DNA of 64,000 nucleotides from NCBI GenBank assembly GCA_009746045.1, contig RPFO01000026.1, positions 3,226,676 through 3,290,675 on the forward strand, in the 5' to 3' direction. Source of the stretch: Mesostigma viride. Lineage: Eukaryota; Streptophyta; Mesostigmatophyceae; Mesostigmatales; Mesostigmataceae. Every line of letters begins with the position of its first letter. Positions within the stretch are counted from its first letter, which is position 1. This document shows, piece by piece, positions 1-9,550 of the stretch. The position numbers were made by a program, and so were the translations under genes. A model generated the notes under the pieces. It did not search any database, was not told the DNA's origin, and saw only the letters and a program-made list of their open reading frames with translations.

Positions 1-915
1 CATCCCACAACTAGGCTCGACTATCCTACAACCAGGAACGTGTTTCCCACAACCAGGAACGTGTATCCCACAACCAGGAACGTGTATCCCACAACCAGGA
101 ACGTGTTTCCCACAACCAGGAACGTGTTTCCCACAACCAGGAACGTGTATCCCACAACCAGGAACGTGTTTCCCACAACCAGGAACGTGTTTCCCACAAC
201 CAGGAACGTGTATCCCACAACCAGGAACGTGTTTCCCACAACCAGGAACGTGTTTCCCACAACCAGGAACGTGTATCCCACAACCAGGAACGTGTATCCC
301 ACAACCAGGAACGTGTTTCCCACAACCAGGAACGTGTTTCCCACAACCAGGAACGTGTTTCCCACAACCAGCAACGTGTTTCCCACAACCAGGAACGTGT
401 TTCCCACAACCAAGAACAAGTATCCTACAACCAGGAACGTGTTTCCCACAACCAGGAACGTGTTTCCCACAACCAGGAACGTGTTTCCCACAACCAGGAA
501 CGTGTTTCCCACAACCAGGAACGTGTATCCTACAACCAAGAACGTGTTTCCCACAACCAGGAACGTGTTTCCCACAACCAGGAACAAGTATCCCACAACA
601 AGGAACACATCCCACAACCAGGAACGTGTTTCCCACAACCAGGAACGTGTATCCTACAACCAGGAACGTGTTTCCCACAACCAGGAACGTGTTTCCCACA
701 ACCAGGAACGTGCATCCCACAACCAGGAACGTGTATCCCACAACCAGGAACAAGTATCCCACAACAAGGAACGTGCATCCCACAACCAGGAACACATCCC
801 ACAACCAGGAACGACTATCCCACAACCAGGAACGTGCATCCCACAACCAGGAACAAGTATCCCACAACAAGGAACACATCCCACAACCAGGAACGTGTAT
901 CCCACAACCAGTCGC
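1..915. repeat. 21-bp minisatellite (about 43 copies)
   Basis: Unit is TTTCCCACAACCAGGAACGT plus G, with TTT/TAT/GCA variation at the first triplet. Spacing is strictly 21 bp to about position 600; beyond that, shorter variants (ACACATCCC, ACAAGTATCCC) break the period. Because 21 is a multiple of three, long open frames run through it on both strands (FPTTRNV repeats on plus). They follow from the period and end with it, so I do not call a gene. The array runs off the left edge. Confidence 0.95.
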
Positions 916-1926
916 GCAGTCGGTCTGAATGACTGGCATTATACCGTGCGTCATATTCGTCTCCGGCTTGGCAGTGCCGTCATCCTGCATACAAAAAGAA
1001 CATTGGAGCCAGCACTTTCCCGCGGGTTGTAGCCGATATTCCTCCATGCAGCGATATTCACCAATGCGCTATCAATAAACAAGTCGACACCATCCGGTAT
1101 GTAAAAAAAGCACGCTGCTGGCCACGACGGTCACGGCGATGATGAACGACAATAACAAGAACGCCTAATAGCAGGCGTCATACAAACTAGAACAGACTGG
1201 AACAACTACTTACCCAGTCGTCTGTGATCTTGACGCAGAGCCTGGTTTACAAGGAAGCGAGGGAAACCGGCCACTATGAGCACCCCTACTTAACCCACAT
1301 AATGAAGGTTAGGAATCCTCCCCATCATGCTAACCGTAGACTCGGTGAAACGCCCCATGCTACAAATACGATAGCCCAGCAACGACTACTTGCGGCCATC
1401 ACCTTGTCCAGTTCTGGCTGGCTGTGCGGCGGTAATTTTACCAAGTTTAAAAATGTTACGCCGCACCAGTCTGTGCTTTTTTACGTAGTACCAGTGTAGT
1501 GTAGAAATCTGCCAAAAGAGCAAACGCCCAAAGCCAACTTCCAAGACGCCCAAAGCCAAATTCCAAGACGCCCAAAGTGTGACACAAAGCCCAAAGGCGG
1601 GCGAGTCTGGCGCGGCGCCGGCCATTGGGCCCCGGAATAAGAAATACCGGGTCGGTAGTCCCTACCGTACAAACTGAAGGTGGAACAAGTAAAGCGACGC
1701 TACAGTACTATAAGAGTACTATGTCCCAACCTCGGTTCACCCGCAGGTCAGTAATACCAGTTCCTCTAGAGGTTGATACACTCACAGGACCAACCCTGAC
1801 GTAGTAGCAAGGACTCTGGTGACTGGATCATTCCGCTATCCGTCACAAAAACTTTCACAACCACTCTACACTGTAGCGTCCGCCGCTGGTGGCACGCCAC
1901 TGCTGCTGGGCCTCCGACTTGCGCCG
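916..1926. other. Unassigned sequence
   Basis: No recognisable gene. A 91-codon frame at 1224-1499 has no motif I recognise. A short tandem motif (CCAAGACGCCCAAAG) occurs three times around 1530-1580. Not repeated elsewhere in the window as far as I can see. Confidence 0.5.
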
Positions 1927-1975
1927 GCAACCGCGCAGTGGACGGAGCTCGCGAATTACGTCTTGCGGAGTTCAA

Positions 1976-2769
1976 CTACCGTAGTGGCTCAAAACACATT
2001 GCGAATTAATATTTTTTCGAGGGTTTTTCTGCATGGTTTTGACACTTTGCGGGGAAAGTTCAGCACGTGTTAGGTAAACTTCGAGCCCGGGAGCTTGTTT
2101 ATATTAGGGCACCTAGTTCAGTGTCTGACTTGGATTCTAACCTACCAAGTACATTAATTACCCACCAAGCGCAGTTCCTATCTGACAATTAAATGAGTAC
2201 CAGTATGACATAAGGCCCTAATCTTAAGTAATAGCTGGGCCCCTAATCAGTGCTAATAGGGCCCCTAATGAGTGCTAATAGGGCCCTAATCAGTGCTATT
2301 TCTTAATTAATTAACCCAACATGGCCCTAATCAGAAATATGGCCCAAATCAGTACCTAGTGATTATATTAAGTTAGTGCTCAAATTTTATGTTCAAAATA
2401 AAATGTAACTTATTCATGACGTATCCTCCCGAGTATTCATGACGTATCCTCCCTGATCATACCCAAATGCAAAAAGTACTTGTCTAACTTGTGTTAAAGT
2501 ACGGCTTAGGTTGTCTAGTTGGACCATGCAAATCGTTCTAGAATTCAAAATTGAATGCGTTCTCAATCTGGCGCGACGCGGCGCGGCGCGGCGCGGCAAG
2601 CGCGGCGCTCCCCTTCATCTAGCTGCGCCGCGGCCTGCAGCCAGAAACAGGTGTAGCGGCGCTGCCCGGTTTTCATACTTTACGGGGTAAATTGGAGCAT
2701 TATTTTAGCACTTTTCGGGGGGTCATTCGAAAATATTAATTCGCAATGTGTTTTGAGCCACTACGGTAG
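1976..2769. mobile_element. Inverted-repeat element (794 bp), copy A
   Basis: Ends are about 43-bp inverted repeats: CTACCGTAGTGGCTCAAAAC at 1976 and its reverse complement ending at 2769. The paralogous sequence at 54990-55010 (GAGTTCAAGCTCCAG) lacks the insert, so it serves as an approximate empty site. Flanks fit a TA target duplication as in Tc1/mariner, but the empty site is three bases short of that expectation, so the superfamily is uncertain. No transposase frame. Carries degenerate GGCCCTAATCAGTGCTAATA tandem motifs at 2210-2310. Confidence 0.75.
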
Positions 2770-3243
2770 CTCCAGATTGACTGCTACCCCTGCACGGGAG
2801 CGCGATGCGCGCGGGGATGAGTGACCTCGCCAACCCCGCAGACAGCAGGGGAAAATCGCTTTCAGGCGGTGGAGCAGAGGAAAATCCACGTGTGAGCTTC
2901 CTGCGCGTTTGTAACGGGATCGCCAACAGAAAGTTTGGTCCAACAGCCCAAAAGTTTGCGACGGTTATATCTGGAGCTCGCAAACACAGGACATCGCAGA
3001 GTTTGGCTCCTGGCGCAATCTGGGCATACGGACCTCTGCCAAATGGCTCATCTGGATGTAACGCACAAAAACCCTGATAATATGGATGCCGTGGTTTGAC
3101 CTTTTCGTGATTGGTCGCAACGAAATTTCGCGCAGCTGATTCGTCAAGCGGACTGTAAGTCGCGCCGCTGAGTGGCTGGAGCCGAAAGCCGTTCGAAAGA
3201 GTGTTAGCTAAAATTGTGCCAAGGCTGCGTTTTACAAGCTTTA
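2769..3243 (+). repeat. Dispersed repeat R, copy in duplication A
   Basis: From CTCCAGATTGACTGCTACCC to GTTTTACAAGCTTTAGTA. Close copies lie at 54999-55473 (plus) and in duplication B (58743-59217); inverted fragments lie at 9195-9280 and 54254-54440. Overlapping short frames on both strands show no family I recognise. Confidence 0.85.
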
Positions 3244-3900
3244 GTATATATGTTGATATATGTTGAAAACAACTCTCTGCTTGGAGTTCCGGTGGCAAAA
3301 CGCAGGGGAAGTGGCGCGGGGCGGGTAGTTCCGGTGGCAAACGCAGGGGAAGTGGCGCGGGGGGGGGGAGCGGCCTCTGAGAAGTAAGGAATACTAAGCG
3401 AAAATGCCACGTAGGGGCACAAAGAGAGACGGCTGGACTGAATCGTATTGAGTTACCGCGAATGAGGGGAAGAAGGTTTAGGGGAGGGAAAGGAGTAGCG
3501 ACGAATCGAGTGAACTGTCGAAGAGACGGGAAGACTCCTCGGGCTTGGGGGAGGATGAGAGTAGCAGCGAACAGAAGGAAAGGGAAATATAAGCTGCCGC
3601 GAGAGGGAGAACTGAACGGCCGAGTGATTATGAGCTGACGAGAGTGCTTCTGTGGGGGTTCGTTTACATTGGGGCCAGGCGGACACTGGCGGACAGCAGA
3701 AATTGGGGGCGTGGGGGCACGCCACGTAGTCGCCTCCGCGAGGAGACTGGACTGCGAGTAGCGACGAACTGCGGCAGGGGAACTGCGGGCTGCCGGGGTG
3801 TGGGGGGGTCCGTTAATCTAGGTGGGTGGGGGGGTGCGGGGGTGCGGGGTGCGGAGAATCGGCGGTGGGGGAAAAGCTGACGCGTCCGCGTCAGCTTGGG
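3244..3900. other. Unassigned GA- and G-rich stretch with a perfect palindrome
   Basis: Within duplication A. Contains a twice-repeated motif (GGTGGCAAACGCAGGGGAAG at about 3290-3360), also present at 54470-54550, then purine-rich sequence without a gene. At 3874-3897 the sequence AAGCTGACGCG is followed after TC by its exact reverse complement, a strong hairpin. Confidence 0.6.
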
Positions 3901-4086
3901 GGGGGGGGGCTTGTTATCAGGGTTTTCAATTACCCTAAGGTAATCCACCCGGCTAAGGGCCACCTTAATTGCAAAACTCCTGGCATTCGCAGGACTGGGC
4001 AGATTGTCATTCTGAGCACGGATTTGGAATCAGCGACATCGACTTCGCATGGTAAAATTCTTGTTGGGACCGTTTTGGCACGTTTT

Positions 4087-4112
4087 GGGGGGGGGGGGGG
4101 GGGGGGGGGGGG
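4087..4112. repeat. 26-base G homopolymer
   Basis: Uninterrupted G run. The equivalent in copy B is broken by T and C (60060-60083). It lies between two inverted copies of TAAGGGCCACC-type sequence (around 3955 and 4130) that may be remnants of an inverted-repeat element; a partial copy with its own 21-base G run lies at 9119-9175. Confidence 0.9.
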
Positions 4113-4642
4113 AGGCAAAGTCGGGTTAAGGGCCACCCCTGTTTTTTAGCAGGAAAAAGCAGGGGAAAGCGGGGAAAGGCCTTGGTTACAGCGCTTCGTT
4201 TACAGCCGGATCCGTCGGATCCGGCTGCCGGATCCGGACGGATCCGGCTGTGGAGAAAAGTACCCGGCGCGGATCCGGCCAGACGGCTGGCTCTCCTAGG
4301 TGCCGGCGCGGCGGGGCCCACCTCATGCTGTAAGGTACACAACTTACACCGCAGCCTAATATACGGTATCCGGCCCTCGGCCTCTGTAGATTCTCTGCTG
4401 CCCATGTGCGGCGTGGGACACAACAAGAACAACAACAACAACACCGCAGCGCCGGCACCCCTTGCAATTTGGAATTAGAAAAAAGCGTTTTATTGGTTGC
4501 AAGTGCTAATGTGCCCGTCCAATTAATTAGTGATTAGTTTGTTTGTTTGGTTACCAAACAACCGTTGAACTAGCTGCGAAATTTAATAATTCTTTGTTTG
4601 TTTTATAACCCAGGCTACCCAGCCGGCTGCACTAGGCTGCAC

Positions 4643-5309
4643 TAGGGTTGTACCGAATAGTGTTCCGAATACCGAATATCCCCCGAATACCGAACCGAAC
4701 ACCGAATATGTTCAGTATACGGCGAACGGTCTGTCCGTCTGAACATATTCGGTATCGGTATCGGGAGGCAAGCTCTACTTCCGAATATGTTCGGTATCGA
4801 AATCGGGACACCCTACTATTCGACGAATATATTCGTAGTTCCGAATATCGAATAGTAGTACCCCTACTAGCGGGCGGCGCAGCCTCCAGCCTCCACTCAC
4901 CAGCTGGCGCGGTCATGCCTCCGCCGACTCAGAGTTAGGCCAACGCCCAAAAGCTGAATGCACTATGCAGGGAAGGCAACTGTGTGTGTGTGTGTGATAC
5001 AAAAATTAAATTAAAACTTTAATTTAATTTAATTTAATTTAATTTGAATAAGTCTCATTAATATAATTGATACAAGTTGTCTACCTAATATGTTGTAGTG
5101 AAATTAGTAGCTACTGTCGTCATTATTCGATCGGCGTCCGAATAGTTCGGAGAACTATTCGGTGTTCGATTCGGGAAGGGCCCTTCAGCTCCGAACATAT
5201 TCGGTATCGGTATCGGGAGGCTCCAAATATATTCGGCATCGGGTTCGGGGCACCCCCCTGGTCCGAGTATCCGATTCGGCAAGCCAAAACGCTATTCGGT
5301 ACAACCCTA
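4643..5309. mobile_element. hAT-type non-autonomous transposon, copy A
   Basis: Terminal inverted repeats TAGGGTTGTACCGAATAG (4643-4660) and CTATTCGGTACAACCCTA (5292-5309), flanked on both sides by the 8-bp direct repeat GGCTGCAC (4635-4642 and 5310-5317). An 8-bp target duplication and a TAGGG-type terminus are the hAT signature. The 667-bp body has no transposase but many TTCGGTATCG-like subterminal motifs in both orientations, plus a TTTAA microsatellite near 5010-5045. Confidence 0.88.
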
Positions 5310-5852
5310 GGCTGCACTGCTCTTTTGACGGCTAGTAAAACTGAGCAAATTTTTCAGCCAGAGATTCTTTGTTTTTTACCGCAAAAGAAGCGCTTCAGTT
5401 GGGCAGTCAAAGAATATTTATTTACACTTTCTTTGTTTGTTTGGTAGCTATGAAAAACGACAGGGGAGTACGCTCAGGAATAATTATTTTTAAAAAAATT
5501 AAAAGAATCTTTTGTTTTATTTATCGTTGCAGGTGGTCGACGCCGCGCCTCATAATTATTTAGTAAAACAAACAATGTGAGGGGTGTAGTTTTCAAACAT
5601 CTATCAAGTTTATCAACCAGCATCATTCCCGCGTTCCATCAGTGCCTCCACACTCCTCAGTCCACAGAGCCAGGTACTTGGCCAGCTCGTGGCCGGCCTA
5701 CGTCGGCTATTGGCCGGCATTCGCCGGCTACCGGCCAAGGAAAATTGTTGCCGGCGCGGTGCCGGCTGTGGAAAAAAGTCTAAACGAAGCGCTGCTTGGT
5801 TACATGGCTAGCGGTTTATTAAATTATTCTGCTCAGCATGCAGCGCCTAACT

Positions 5853-6378
5853 GGGTTTTCACACTCGGGTTTTTTTCGGTCGAATTTCCGTTTTGGCCGG
5901 AAAAAATTCGACGAAACTTTTTCACACTGGGTTTTTCCGGTCCGAAACGGAAAAACGGGTCATTTCCGTTGATCCACCGTAATACCACTGAATTTGGCAA
6001 AATCAGGTGGAATTCAGTGGTATTGGGTGGTAGACCCCCAAATGGGTCTACCACCCAATACCACTGGAATTCCACCCCAATTGTGGCCGGGGGGGCGCCG
6101 CGCCACAAATTTTTACTTGTCCGACCCAATAGGATGCGTCCACCTGGACGGTCGAAATTCCCTTTGCATCAGGGTCGCATGCCCAATTCTGAACATGTCT
6201 GACCAGCCCACGGAAACAGCCGTAAAAAACTTGCCATTTTTTCGCATCCCGTACAGCGTGTCAAGCCCGGCGCGTGCACGGCCCTGTTCCGGCGCATACC
6301 ACTTTTGGCCGAAAGTCCGCCGAATTTCGCCGGAGCGTCCAAACAATTCGACCGAAAAAAACCCGAGTGTGAAAACCC
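5853..6378. mobile_element. Inverted-repeat element with internal hairpin, copy A
   Basis: About 34-bp terminal inverted repeats: GGGTTTTCACACTCGGGTTT at the left, its reverse complement ending at 6378. No clear target duplication (left flank GCCTAACT, right flank TGTAACAC). Inside is a 32-bp-stem hairpin, 6006-6037 against 6044-6076, with a six-base spacer and one bulge or mismatch. No coding capacity. Non-autonomous DNA transposon of unassigned superfamily. Confidence 0.75.
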
Positions 6379-6480
6379 TGTAACACATGGTGGGCTTCCA
6401 GTTTGCTAGCTGCTTCCATTGACGGCTGAGAACCCTGAACTGAAGACGCAGAATAGCTGAGTGACAGACTTCGCGAGGGG

Positions 6481-6767
6481 ATGGCAGAAGACACGTCCGG
6501 GCATCCAGCATTCTCCCAGAGGATGCTGGATGCTGGCTTAGTTGACTTTAGGCACTTTAAAGCCCTCGTCATCGTCACAATGAAAGACGCCGAGGGCAAC
6601 GCTCCCAAGGCAACCGACTGTAGAATTGTATCACCGGCGGGTTCCTTCTCGAGGTTGTTCCAGAGGAGAAATTGCGGGAATGCAGCTGGAACGACTATCA
6701 AAAACTGTTTAAGAAAGAGCACGCTACCATCGATGCTTGGAAGCAGCTGCGACAGCTGGCCACCTGA
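6481..6767 (+). pseudogene. Degenerate gene 3' end, copy A
   Basis: The frame at 6625-6767 reads into a protein-like C terminus (VPEEKLRECSWNDYQKLFKK, then a Trp- and Lys-rich end) and stops at TGA 6765-6767. It is followed 20-30 bases later by AATAAA. The upstream 6481-6620 segment is open in a different frame starting at an ATG, so either a frameshift or an intron ending at TGTAG (6625) separates them. In copy B a 4-bp insertion (AATA) breaks the upstream part. I do not recognise the family. Probably a gene fragment carried by the duplicated segment. Confidence 0.4.
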
Positions 6768-6991
6768 ATTGTGTTCAAGTTTTCAATAAAGTCTTTGCAT
6801 GGTTGTGTGATTGATGAGCCGTGATTTGCCATGAAGTAGTCTAACTTATTATGGCACATCAAGCGACCACATAGGGCCACCTGAATCGTATTCAAGTTTT
6901 CAATAAAGTCTTGGCATGGTTGTGTGATTGATGAGCCGTGATTTGCCGTGAACTAGTCTAACTTATTATGGCACATCAAGCGACCACATAG
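6758..6991. repeat. Two tandem 117-bp units containing AATAAA, copy A
   Basis: Units start at GGCCACCTGAAT (6758 and 6875), with a third partial start at 6992. Each contains TTCAATAAAGTC, a polyadenylation-like signal, so the 3' UTR of the adjoining pseudogene was duplicated. Confidence 0.85.
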
Positions 6992-7186
6992 GGCCACCCT
7001 GAATTGTGCCAAGGTGTGTGGGTGTGTCAAAAGTGTTCGATTGTTGTGTTACTTGCCATATCAAGCAACAACATGGAATCATAGATCCATTAAGACATAT
7101 GAAGTGAGATCGACAACTATTCTATTGTAGTTGTGAAACAACTAATTTAGTTAGACATTAGTTACTTCCATGGTCATGGTCATGGT

Positions 7187-7402
7187 CGTGTGCGTGTGCG
7201 TGTGCGTGTGCGTGTGCGTGTGCGTGTGCGTGTGCGTGTGCGTGTGCGTGTGCGTGTGCGTGTGCGTGTGCGTGTGCGTGTGCGTGTGCGTGTGCGTGTG
7301 CGTGTGCGTGTGCGTGTGCGTGTGCGTGTGCGTGTGCGTGTGCGTGTGCGTGTGCGTGTGCGTGTGCGTGTGCGTGTGCGTGTGCGTGTGCGTGTGCGTG
7401 TG
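7187..7402. repeat. (GTGTGC)n microsatellite, copy A
   Basis: About 36 uninterrupted hexamers. The long RVRV, CVCV and HTHT frames on both strands are simple-repeat translations and not genes. Confidence 0.97.
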
Positions 7403-8185
7403 AGCAGGATTGAGTGTGGGCAAGTGCAACTTAGGGCAAAGTATCTAGAACCTTGATGTCTAATCACTGCGAGAAAATGTCCTCAAATGAGGACATTTTA
7501 AAGATGGATACCATTTGTAATAACTCACACACGTCAACACATCCATGGGTACGGTATGGAACCATTAACTTTTATGATATGCTCAAGAGTTGAAATGCTT
7601 TACATCCATGAAATATGCTCATTATATAATTGTTTACGATTTATGAATGTAGGGGGGTCGTTACACGAGTGACCAAAAAGCACTCTGACAAGTCATGTTC
7701 AATGTGCTAAGAAAGAAGGCATGGCCAGGTCATGGCTGGTCCTGAAAATGCACTGAGGGTGCCCACAACATGTCTACGTTACACCCTCGCTATCCTAGAC
7801 CCTGCAGCCTGCCAGGGGGGGGGGGCACAAAATGTAACTGGCAGCCAGGGACGATGGTGCAGGCCAAATAGCAGGTGTAAAGCTAGCTCAGTCCAAAGAG
7901 TGAAACAAGAAGCAAATATTTGCGTAGGCCAAGGTGAGGTGTATACTCCCAACGGAGTTATGTTACAATTCAAGGTGAGGTCCAAGATTGTCATTAGAGG
8001 CTTGGCTGCCACCACGGTGCTAAACCATGATGCTGAAGCCTCGCATTACATATGAAACATATTCTGAAAAGAGGCACGTATCAGTGTAACACAATAACAA
8101 TGTAAACATGACGAGCTCAAGTTTCCAAGCCAGTCTTCATCACTTGGACAAGAGTTATAGCGTTAGAAACATATGGGCATCTAGT

Positions 8186-8365
8186 CGCCGATCTACACGT
8201 AAGCCAGCCATAATTTCAATGCACAAGGATACACATTTCCATCACCATTCATCTTCATCATCCTGAACGACTCGAACACGCGGACAAGATAACGGCAGGC
8301 TCGAGCTACCATGGTCCGGATTCTCCCGATTTCTGGCCTGCGCTGGTTGTCTCCTTGATATGGGC
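8186..8365 (+). repeat. Dispersed repeat F, copy 1
   Basis: Starts CTACACGTAAGCCAGCC and ends TTGTCTCCTTGATAT. Partial second copy at 8676-8782, inverted copy at 17209-17445, partial copy at 18182-18290. No coding potential recognised. Confidence 0.85.
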
Positions 8366-8675
8366 AACATCCCAGCAAGCCTTGAAAAGCTTCAGGCAGT
8401 ATATGTGTTAAATCAAACTACCACATTGCAATTAAACACAGCGACTGCTACTTGCTGCTGTTTTGACATCGCAAGACCGTTTACCTTTTCAGTGACGCAA
8501 CGGGAAAAGAAAGCACTGTCCAGCAAACTTCCGTAATTCCGCTTTGTCGCTGTTTACCGAAACAGCGATAACATTTTTGTCGCGAGGGCTTTCTAGCTCC
8601 AACTCGGACCAGCCAGCAGCAACCTCTATTGGCACCCGTGATCATTACTATCATAATACGCCGTCTAGGTCATCT

Positions 8676-8782
8676 AGTCGCTCTACACGCAAGCCACGAA
8701 CACGCGGACAAGATAACGGCAGGCTCGAGCTACCATGGTCCGGATTCTCCCGATTTCTGACCTGCGCTGGTTGTCTCCTTGA
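8676..8782 (+). repeat. Dispersed repeat F, copy 2 (partial)
   Basis: Shares ACACGCGGACAAGATAACGG through CTCCTTGATA with copy 1; a middle segment of about 80 bp is missing relative to it. Confidence 0.85.
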
Positions 8783-9194
8783 TAATACGCCAACCCCTTC
8801 AGGGTGACATCCGTTGTCACGACTCGACGGCTTATGGTCGTCATAGGGAATGAACGCCGGTTCATATGGAACAGTGAACAAGCTGCTTGTCGTCTGTCGA
8901 GCTCTATGCGGAGCACGTAACCTTGTGCAACGATCGTTGCTCAATCCATACGATGCAAGTACCGACTGGATACATACGAAGCAACGACCGACAACAAGCA
9001 GCTGGAATTACATACGGCATGGCCTGGAGGCAACCGCTGGCCCTTCCCTTGCAGCTACGCCGCCATGCACCTGTTGTTAAATATTCTGGTCATTTCAAAC
9101 CAAATTGCGCAAAATGCTGGGGGGGGGGGGGGGGGGGGGTCCAGGGGTGGCCCTTAGCGGGTGTGGCCCTTAGATTACCTTACATCCATCTGGA

Positions 9195-9280
9195 AAAATA
9201 CCTCCATCCAGACGAGCCATTTGGCAGAGGTCCGTATGCCCAGAGCGCGGCAGGAGCCAAACTCTGCGAAAAGGGTCACT
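9195..9280 (-). repeat. Repeat R, inverted fragment
   Basis: CCATCCAGACGAGCCATTTG through GAGCCAAACTCTGCGA is the reverse complement of 2997-3060, with minor changes. Confidence 0.8.
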
Positions 9281-9550
9281 AGACCCCTTCTGAAGACCGC
9301 CAACCCCGACTATTTACCCCGACTAAATTCCTGGCGCGGCGCGTTTTGGGGAAATTAGTCGGACCACGACTAATCTACCACGCCCATCGCAGCCACTGCT
9401 CAAGAGCGAGAGCTGGAGGCAGCGAACCAAGCAGGTGCTGAGTCAGTAGCTGGGACGGTGCCCACGGCATCCCCCAGCGACGCCAGTGCTTAATTGAGTC
9501 AGTTCTTCCTTTTTCCTTCGCCTTTATTGTTGTGTCCCCACTTGTATATA

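Larger units (their letters stand above)
1927..7802. repeat. 5.9-kb segmental duplication, copy A
   Basis: Nearly identical to 55831-63819 in direct orientation. Homology starts at GCAACCGCGCAGTGG and ends at CTATCCTAGACCC. Differences are few: homopolymer lengths, GTGTGC array length (about 216 against 256 bp), small indels (for example four bases near 6560), and a 2069-bp insertion only in copy B. The segment contains the elements listed below. Confidence 0.93.
7403..9190. other. Unassigned stretch with dispersed repeat copies
   Basis: No gene recognised. 7945-7967 (ACTCCCAACGGAGTTATGTT) matches the 3'-terminal hairpin of the LINE family at 46713-46734, a likely solitary LINE 3' remnant. 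The repeat F copies at 8186-8365 and 8676-8782 and the G run at 9119-9139 lie here. Confidence 0.5.

Noticed and set aside
40-1032. 330-codon frame through the minisatellite
   Set aside because: Frame follows from the 21-bp period and ends when the period breaks; no domain outside the repeat.
2723-3340. 205-codon minus-strand frame in repeat R (also 58697-59314)
   Set aside because: It crosses the boundary between the inverted-repeat element and repeat R, has no recognised domain, and overlaps frames in the other directions.
7170-7467. Long CVCV, RVRV and HTHT frames in the GTGTGC array (also 63130-63484)
   Set aside because: Simple-repeat translation in all frames.
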